Origin: Fidelibacterota bacterium | Lineage (GTDB): Bacteria; Fidelibacterota; Fidelibacteria; Fidelibacterales; Fidelibacteraceae | NCBI GenBank assembly: GCA_016937825.1 | Contig: JAFGVT010000042.1 | Coordinates: 1 to 19,070 of the forward strand | Reading direction: 5' to 3' | DNA: 19,070 nt | Part shown: piece after piece, positions 14,448-19,070 of the stretch | Numbering within the stretch: position 1 is the stretch's first letter | How the letters are laid out: each line of letters starts with the position of its first letter | The notes under the pieces: model-generated | Told to the model about the DNA's origin: nothing | The model's database searches: none | The model's input: only the letters and a program-made list of their open reading frames with translations | Made by a program: the position numbers and the translations under genes

Positions 14448-14867
14448 TTATCCTCCCAGTTCGCGTCTGGCGACCATTTTGGCTTTAATGGGTAACTTGT
14501 GTGCAGCCAGACGGAATGCCTCTTTGGCCATGTCTTCGCTTACCCCTTCCACTTCAAAGAGGATCCTGCCGGGTTTGATCACCGCCACCCAGAATTCCGG
14601 ACCGCCCTTGCCTTTTCCCTGACGGGTTTCTGCGGGCTTCTTTGACACCGGTTTATCGGGGAAGATACGGATCCACATCTTTCCGTGTTTACGAACAATA
14701 CGCGATATTGCGACACGGGCGGATTCGATCTGGCGGCTGGTCATCCAGCATTCTTCCATCGCTTTCAGGCCATAGTCTCCAAAACTGACCTTGGAACCGC
14801 GAAAAGCCAAACCTTGTCTGCGTCCGCGATGTTGTTTTCTATATTTTACCTTTCTAGGCACTAACAT
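14448..14867 (-). CDS. rplP: 50S ribosomal protein L16
   Basis: L16 organises the A-site tRNA elbow region of the 50S subunit. The 139 residues begin MLVPRKVKYRKQHRGRRQGL and contain FGDYGLKAMEECWMTSRQIE, RIVRKHGKMWIRIFPDKPV and the GKGKGGPEFWVAVIKPGRIL segment near residue 85-104, all typical. GGAG lies six bases before the ATG. It is 18 bp after rpsC. Confidence 0.98.
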   Translation of the reverse strand: MLVPRKVKYRKQHRGRRQGLAFRGSKVSFGDYGLKAMEECWMTSRQIESARVAISRIVRKHGKMWIRIFPDKPVSKKPAETRQGKGKGGPEFWVAVIKPGRILFEVEGVSEDMAKEAFRLAAHKLPIKAKMVARRELGG

Positions 14868-14885
14868 AGCTTACTCCGATTTCTG

Positions 14886-15515
14886 TTAGATTGTAGATAC
14901 TTCGCCATTGCAGATCCATACCTTGATACCGATGCACCCGTAGGTGGTGAATGCCGTAACTTCGGCATAATCGATATCCGAACGCAGCGTGTGCAGCGGA
15001 ACGCGCCCTTCGCGCATGGTTTCTTTCCGCGCCATTTCAGCACCGCCAAGACGACCGGACAACTGGATCCTGATCCCTTCCGCGCCCTGACGCATGGTAT
15101 TCTGGATACTGCGCTTGAGGATCCGCCGGAACGGCATTTTCTTGACCAGCTGCTGCGAGATGTTCTCGCCGACCAGGTGGGCGTTCAATTCCGGTTTCTT
15201 AATCTCTACAACATTTACGTTTACGTCAAATTGGGTCAGCTTTCTGATCTCTTCGCGTAACTGATCCACTTCCTTTCCCTTGGCGCCGATCACGACTCCC
15301 GGACGGGAGGTGTACAGCGTAATGGAAATTGCCTTGGATGTCCGTTCAATTTCAATCTTCGAGATCCCGGCGTTTGACAAGCGTTTATTCAAATATTTAC
15401 GCAACATGAGATCTTCATTGAGCTTTGCGGCGAAGTTGCGCTCATCGTACCAGTTTGAGAGCCATTCCCTGGTAATACCCAGACGGAAACCGTAAGGATG
15501 TGTTTTCTGACCCAA
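14886..15515 (-). CDS. rpsC: 30S ribosomal protein S3 (TTG start)
   Basis: S3 forms the mRNA entry channel with S4 and S5 and has helicase-related function. The 209 residues start MGQKTHPYGFRLGITREWLS. The type-II KH domain spans about 39-110 with the loop VVIGAKGKEVDQLREEI (74-90), and the C-domain has QGAEGIRIQLSGRLGGAEMAR and the YGCIGIKVWI end. It is shorter at the C-terminus than E. coli S3 (233). The start is TTG: AAGGAG lies six bases upstream and no ATG is near. The site overlaps the stop region of rplV, 3 bp upstream. Confidence 0.97.
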   Translation of the reverse strand: MGQKTHPYGFRLGITREWLSNWYDERNFAAKLNEDLMLRKYLNKRLSNAGISKIEIERTSKAISITLYTSRPGVVIGAKGKEVDQLREEIRKLTQFDVNVNVVEIKKPELNAHLVGENISQQLVKKMPFRRILKRSIQNTMRQGAEGIRIQLSGRLGGAEMARKETMREGRVPLHTLRSDIDYAEVTAFTTYGCIGIKVWICNGEVSTI

Positions 15516-15518
15516 GGT

Positions 15519-15896
15519 TTACTCCTTATCTTTCGTGTCGTTCTTAACTTCGTCCGCCGGAGTACCGACAACGATCGTTAAATGGCATGTGCGTTTCCGG
15601 ATCATGTAGGCGCGCCCCATGGAACGGGGACGGATACGTTTCATGACCGGGCCCTGGTTGACGAAAGCTTCCGTGATGATCAGTTCATCCGGATTGACTT
15701 TCGCGCCTTCTTCGGTGTTCCGGAGATTGGAAACCGCGGAACGGGTGGTGAGTTCAACGATCTTCGCTGACTTCTTCGGCATGAGACTCAGCATATTCAA
15801 AGCGCTGTTCACTTGCTTGCCCCGTACCATGTCGAGCATGGGTTTCATTTTTTTAGCACTGTGCCGTATGTACTTGTTTACTGCGCGAGCTTTCAT
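15519..15896 (-). CDS. rplV: 50S ribosomal protein L22
   Basis: L22 sends a beta-hairpin into the peptide exit tunnel, forming the constriction with L4. The 125 residues show the globular part (RAVNKYIRHSAKKMKPMLDM, NMLSLMPKKSAKIVELTTRSAVSN) and the tunnel hairpin region VNQGPVMKRIRPRSMGRAYM (about 73-92) with the conserved RAYMIRKRTCHLTIV. A short charged tail (DEVKNDTKDKE) extends past the usual end. The site AGATAGGT precedes the ATG. It is 18 bp after rpsS. Confidence 0.97.
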   Translation of the reverse strand: MKARAVNKYIRHSAKKMKPMLDMVRGKQVNSALNMLSLMPKKSAKIVELTTRSAVSNLRNTEEGAKVNPDELIITEAFVNQGPVMKRIRPRSMGRAYMIRKRTCHLTIVVGTPADEVKNDTKDKE

Positions 15897-15914
15897 TATT
15901 TACCTATCTCTTAT

Positions 15915-16172
15915 TTATGACTTATGTCCACGGAATGTACGGGTCGGAGAGAATTCTCCCAACTTATGCCCCACCATGTTCTCTGTAACGTAGATGGGAA
16001 TAAATTTCGTACCGTTATGCACTGCAAAGGTGTAGCCGACAAAATCCGGCGTGATCGTGGACCGGCGGGACCAGGTCTTAATGACCTTCTTTTTTCCGGT
16101 TGACATCATTTCATCGACTTTTTTCTGCAGCGACCCGTCGATATAAGGACCTTTTTTTAATGACCTAGGCAT
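15915..16172 (-). CDS. rpsS: 30S ribosomal protein S19
   Basis: S19 pairs with S13 in the 30S head near the A-site finger. The 85 residues start MPRSLKKGPYIDGSLQKKVD and contain KKVIKTWSRRSTITPDFVGY, FIPIYVTENMVGHKLGEF and SPTRTFRGH, diagnostic for the family. SD AAGGTGA lies six bases before the ATG. It starts 12 bp after rplB. Confidence 0.98.
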   Translation of the reverse strand: MPRSLKKGPYIDGSLQKKVDEMMSTGKKKVIKTWSRRSTITPDFVGYTFAVHNGTKFIPIYVTENMVGHKLGEFSPTRTFRGHKS

Positions 16173-16184
16173 ATGTGTTCACCT

Positions 16185-17015
16185 TTACTTTTTCTTCCGG
16201 CGTGAAACAATGTACTTGTCACTCGGATTATTTTTCTTGCGGGTTTTATATCCTTTGGTCGGCTTTCCCCACGGGGTGACAGGATGTCCGCCCCCGGAGG
16301 TCTTTCCTTCACCACCGCCCATGGGGTGGTCAACGGGGTTCATTGCCACGCCGCGAACTTTCGGGCGTTTGCCCAGCCAGCGGTTGCGGCCTGCTTTCCC
16401 CAGCGTTACATTGGAATGATCTTTGTTCCCGACTTCGCCGACAGTGGCAAGGCATGTTTCAAGGATCAGGCGAATTTCACCCGAAGGTAGCTTGATGGTC
16501 ACATATTTGCCTTCTTTTGCCATGATCTGTGCGCCGGATCCGGCACCGCGTGCGATCTGTGCGCCTTTTCCGGGTTTCATTTCGATATTGTGAACCTGTG
16601 TGCCTGCCGGGATGTTCATCAGAGGCAGCGCATTCCCGCGCTTTACGGGCGCTTCCGGACCGGATATCAGCTGATCGCCGACATTAACGCCTTCGGGACT
16701 GAGGATATAGCGCTTTTCGCCGTCCGCGTACACGAGCAGGGCAAGGTTAGCCGAACGGTTGGGATCGTATTCGATCGCGGCAACGCGTGCCGGTATGCCG
16801 AACTTGTCGCGTTTGAAGTCGACCATACGGTAATTGCGTTTATGACCGCCTCCGCGTCTGCGTGAGGTGATCCGCCCGTTGTTGTTCCGGCCACCGCTTT
16901 TCGGATTCGGTTTCAGCAGTGATTTTTCCGGTTCTTTCTTGGTCAGTTCGTCAAAGACCAGCGTGGTTTTGAAACGTTGACCCGGAGTGTGCGGTTTGTA
17001 GCTCTTTAAAGCCAT
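16185..17015 (-). CDS. rplB: 50S ribosomal protein L2
   Basis: L2 is a primary 23S-binding protein close to the peptidyl transferase centre. The 276 residues are full length, with the SH3/OB N-domain (GRITSRRRGGGHKRNYRMVD, AIEYDPNRSANLALLVYADG) and the C-terminal RNA-contact loop MNPVDHPMGGGEGKTSGGGH followed by PVTPWGKPTKGYKTRKK. The histidine of the VDHP segment, linked to peptidyl transferase assembly, is present; the following histidine of the proteobacterial HPHGGG motif is Met, as in many other phyla. The start has two tandem ATAGGAAT-like sites. Gap to rplW 20 bp. Confidence 0.98.
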   Translation of the reverse strand: MALKSYKPHTPGQRFKTTLVFDELTKKEPEKSLLKPNPKSGGRNNNGRITSRRRGGGHKRNYRMVDFKRDKFGIPARVAAIEYDPNRSANLALLVYADGEKRYILSPEGVNVGDQLISGPEAPVKRGNALPLMNIPAGTQVHNIEMKPGKGAQIARGAGSGAQIMAKEGKYVTIKLPSGEIRLILETCLATVGEVGNKDHSNVTLGKAGRNRWLGKRPKVRGVAMNPVDHPMGGGEGKTSGGGHPVTPWGKPTKGYKTRKKNNPSDKYIVSRRKKK

Positions 17016-17035
17016 AGTATTCCTATTCCTATTCT

Positions 17036-17356
17036 TTAAACGGCAGTTTCGCCTTCAAAGAAATCAATGCGGTTTCCTTCGGCAAGGGTTACGATGGCCT
17101 TTTTCCAGTCCGATCGTGCTCCTTCTGTCCGGATAACGCGCCCGCCGCTGCGAACGGTCATTGATTTCACTTTACCTTTTCGGTTCATCGTTGCAACGTC
17201 CTTTACGCTGACCTTGAAACGATCTTCTATTGCCTTCTTGATCTCGATCTTATTCGCATCGGGAGAAACGACGAAAGCATACTTGCCCTGTTCTTCCCCC
17301 ATGACGCTGATCTTCTCTGTCAAGATCGGCCGAATGATGATATTCTTCTTCTTCAT
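17036..17356 (-). CDS. rplW: 50S ribosomal protein L23
   Basis: L23 lies at the tunnel exit and is the docking point for trigger factor and SRP. The 106 residues begin MKKKNIIIRPILTEKISVMG and contain YAFVVSPDANKIEIKKAIED, the conserved family block, then KVKSMTVRSGGRVIRTEGAR. The ribosome-binding site (AAGGA) is rather far, about 12 bases, from the ATG. It lies 15 bp after rplD. Confidence 0.97.
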   Translation of the reverse strand: MKKKNIIIRPILTEKISVMGEEQGKYAFVVSPDANKIEIKKAIEDRFKVSVKDVATMNRKGKVKSMTVRSGGRVIRTEGARSDWKKAIVTLAEGNRIDFFEGETAV

Positions 17357-17371
17357 CTGCTTGCCATATCC

Positions 17372-17998
17372 TTATTTAAGAGCCTCGTTGATGGTCTCAA
17401 CCGCGGATTTCTCAATGACAAGTGTTTCACAATCCATGATCTCATAGGTCGAGGCGCGTTCGGCAGACACGATATATACATTGGGAATATTCCGGGCTGC
17501 CAAATATACGTTCTCAAGGACCTCGTTTACCAGGATAGTCAATTTCTTCCCTGTCAAACCCAGGTTCGCCAAAACAGCAGTAAGACTTCTGGTTTTGGGT
17601 TCATTCAGATTCAGGTCGTCAATGATAAGAACGGCATTATCCTTCATCTTCTGCGACAAGGCGCTGCGGCGTGCAAGGCGTTTGACCTTTTTCGGCAGCT
17701 TTGTCGTGTAAAGATGCGGTTCGGGACCGAACGCGCGTCCGCCGCCGACCCATACGGGTGAACGGCGGGAACCCGAGCGGGCCGTTCCGCGGCCTTTCTG
17801 CTTCCAGGGCTTTGCACCGCCGCCGGAAACTTCGCCGCGTGTCTTGGTCTTATGCGTCCCCTGACGCATGTTCGCAAGTTCGGCCTTGACAGCAAGGTAC
17901 ATGGTATGTTCATTGGGTTCGATACCAAACACTTCCTGCGCCAATTCCGCCTTCTTATCTAATTTTTCACCGTTGGTGTTAAAAACATCCAGCTTCAT
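17372..17998 (-). CDS. rplD: 50S ribosomal protein L4
   Basis: L4 sends a long loop into the exit tunnel opposite L22; in E. coli it also represses the S10 operon at the leader upstream of rpsJ. The 208 residues include the tunnel loop at about 44-97 (TRGEVSGGGAKPWKQKGRGT then ARSGSRRSP and GGRAFGPEPH) and the KVKRLARRSALSQK segment. Its ATG overlaps the rplC stop (ATGA) and a very strong GGGGAGGAG lies five bases upstream within rplC. Confidence 0.98.
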   Translation of the reverse strand: MKLDVFNTNGEKLDKKAELAQEVFGIEPNEHTMYLAVKAELANMRQGTHKTKTRGEVSGGGAKPWKQKGRGTARSGSRRSPVWVGGGRAFGPEPHLYTTKLPKKVKRLARRSALSQKMKDNAVLIIDDLNLNEPKTRSLTAVLANLGLTGKKLTILVNEVLENVYLAARNIPNVYIVSAERASTYEIMDCETLVIEKSAVETINEALK

Positions 17999-18624
17999 GA
18001 CATCTCCTCCCCTTTAACAATGTGAAGGATCCCGTTGCGTGATCCGGGTACGCTGCCTCTGACCAGCAGGATGTTCTTATCGGGACGGATCTCGACCACT
18101 TCGATGTTCCGTACGGTGACATTTTCATTTCCCATCTGACCGGACATGCGCATCCCCTTCCAAACGCGGGAGGGCGAGGAACTTGCGCCGATCGAACCGG
18201 GAGCCCGCAAGCGATCTTTCTGACCGTGAGATTTCGGACCGCCGCTGAAATTGTGGCGTTTTACCGTTCCCTGAAATCCTTTTCCCTTGGATTTCCCGGT
18301 CACGGAGATCATGTCGCCTTTTTTGAATATGTCAACATGGACTTCATCACCGACCTTCAAGCTGCCAACTTCGTCAAGACGAAACTCTTTTAATGTTCGG
18401 AGTACCTTGCCGGCGCCTTTCAGATGCCCGAGTTCAGGTTTTGTGATCACCTTTTCGCGGACTTCGTCAAAGCCGACCTGAACTGCCGTGTAACCGTCAG
18501 TTTCGTCCGTTTTGATCTGTGTTACATAGCAAGGCCCGGCTTCAATGACGGTTACCGGGATATTCCGGCCGCGTTCATCGAAAATGCGGGTCATGCCAAT
18601 TTTTTTTCCTATGATTCCGTTCAC
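17995..18624 (-). CDS. rplC: 50S ribosomal protein L3 (GTG start)
   Basis: L3 is one of the first proteins on 23S rRNA and reaches the peptidyl transferase centre. The 209 residues begin MNGIIGKKIGMTRIFDERGR and contain GKGFQGTVKRHNFSGGPKSH, the SIGASSSPSRVWKG segment, and SGQMGNENVTVRN with Q163, the glutamine that PrmB methylates in E. coli. The start is GTG at 18624 with AAGG seven bases upstream; it yields the family N-terminus exactly. It is separated from rpsJ by 72 bp, the longest gap within the S10 part, which holds a possible hairpin. Confidence 0.96.
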   Translation of the reverse strand: MNGIIGKKIGMTRIFDERGRNIPVTVIEAGPCYVTQIKTDETDGYTAVQVGFDEVREKVITKPELGHLKGAGKVLRTLKEFRLDEVGSLKVGDEVHVDIFKKGDMISVTGKSKGKGFQGTVKRHNFSGGPKSHGQKDRLRAPGSIGASSSPSRVWKGMRMSGQMGNENVTVRNIEVVEIRPDKNILLVRGSVPGSRNGILHIVKGEEMS

Positions 18625-18647
18625 AGTTTTACCTTTTTCTATTCATA

Positions 18648-18677
18648 GGACCGCCTTGTGTTACATCAGGACGATCC
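18648..18677 (-). promoter_or_regulatory. Possible RNA hairpin between rpsJ and rplC
   Basis: On the minus strand GGATCGTC and GGCGGTCC can pair over 8 bp with two G-U pairs around a 14-base loop. It sits 23 bases ahead of the rplC GTG, followed by a tiny ATG frame of five codons and the rplC ribosome-binding site. It could be an internal leader, a ribosomal-protein binding site or an RNA processing site; chance is also possible. Confidence 0.3.
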
Positions 18678-18696
18678 GGGATGTTTGGGGGTTCTG

Positions 18697-19005
18697 CTAA
18701 ACCTTGATTTCAATATCCACGCCGGCAGGGAGATCCAACTTCATCAGTTCGTCGATGGTTTTCGTCGTGGTATTCAATATTTCAACAATGCGCTTATGGA
18801 CCTTGATCTGGAACTGTTCCCTTGATTTCTTGTCCACATGCGGTGAGCGGTTGACCGTTACCACCGAACGTTTTGTGGGTAACGGGATAGGGCCTGAAAT
18901 GATCGCCCCGGTCGCTTTGGCGCGCTGAACAATTTTCTCGGTCGATTTGTCGAGAAGATTGTGGTCGTACGACTTAAGCGCAATGCGTATTTTTTGTCCT
19001 GCCAT
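18697..19005 (-). CDS. rpsJ: 30S ribosomal protein S10 / NusE
   Basis: S10 is a 30S head protein that also acts as NusE, joining NusB on boxA RNA in rRNA antitermination. The 102 residues are full length: MAGQKIRIALKSYDHNLLDK, then the exposed loop with GAIISGPIPLPTKRSVVTVN and RSPHVDKKSREQFQIKVHKR. AAAGG lies about ten bases before the ATG. It starts 14 bp after tuf, so in this genome the S10 cluster seems to continue from the str (tuf) cluster without a leader region ahead of rpsJ. The boxA-like site in the rRNA leader of this window is a possible target. Confidence 0.98.
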   Translation of the reverse strand: MAGQKIRIALKSYDHNLLDKSTEKIVQRAKATGAIISGPIPLPTKRSVVTVNRSPHVDKKSREQFQIKVHKRIVEILNTTTKTIDELMKLDLPAGVDIEIKV

Positions 19006-19019
19006 AATGCTGTTTGCCT

Positions 19020-19070
19020 TTATTCAATGATCTCTGTTACCACGCCGGCGCCTACGGTGCGTCCGCCTTC
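19020..19070 (-). CDS. tuf: Elongation factor Tu, C-terminal end (cut by window edge)
   Basis: The last 16 codons before a TAA read EGGRTVGAGVVTEIIE, the nearly invariant end of EF-Tu, which delivers aminoacyl-tRNA to the ribosome. Only the final strand of domain 3 is present; the rest lies beyond the right edge. Spacing of 14 bp to rpsJ indicates one transcription unit with it, as in genomes where the str operon (rpsL-rpsG-fusA-tuf) runs straight into the S10 operon. Confidence 0.95.
   Translation of the reverse strand, partial: EGGRTVGAGVVTEIIE

Overview
This window is a housekeeping locus from a Gram-negative bacterium. Everything I can support as a gene lies on the minus strand, so transcription runs from high to low coordinates. 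At the right edge is the last part of tuf (EF-Tu). It is followed by one nearly unbroken ribosomal-protein cluster from about 19.0 kb to 4.4 kb: rpsJ-rplC-rplD-rplW-rplB-rpsS-rplV-rpsC-rplP-rpmC-rpsQ (S10 part), rplN-rplX-rplE-rpsN-rpsH-rplF-rplR-rpsE-rpmD-rplO-secY (spc part), map-infA-rpmJ, and rpsM-rpsK-rpsD-rpoA-rplQ (alpha part). Most gaps are under 40 bp and several neighbours overlap by 4 bp. A strong intrinsic terminator follows rplQ.

A second transcription unit then starts from a clear sigma70-type promoter. It holds a YihY/BrkB-family membrane protein, a GT-B fold glycosyltransferase and a GT9 (heptosyltransferase-like) glycosyltransferase, probably for cell-surface glycan work. About 440 bp without a gene follows. 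This gap carries two tandem promoters with identical hexamers (TTGACA, 17 bp, TATTAT), an A-rich UP-like tract, a boxA-like sequence and a leader hairpin. These lead into the 5' end of a 16S rRNA gene, which runs off the left edge.

Organism: the heptosyltransferase-like gene suggests an outer membrane. The order secY-map-infA-rpmJ without adk, a zinc-ribbon S14, and an S13 resembling those of the Bacteroidetes/Chlorobi side of the tree all fit the FCB superphylum or a related uncultured phylum (Cloacimonadota- or Marinimicrobia-like). The promoters are canonical sigma70 type rather than the divergent Bacteroidetes type. I cannot fix the phylum without a 16S or protein search.

Functionally, the window combines translation (ribosomal proteins, IF-1, EF-Tu, 16S rRNA), transcription (RNA polymerase alpha), protein export (SecY) and N-terminal methionine removal (Map). 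The small envelope cassette sits between the protein and RNA halves of ribosome production. I see no defence system, mobile element, CRISPR array or clearly new system. The points most worth a second look are the rRNA promoter architecture, the repeated use of TTG starts in 30S protein genes, a possible RNA structure between rpsJ and rplC, and the low-complexity tail of L17.
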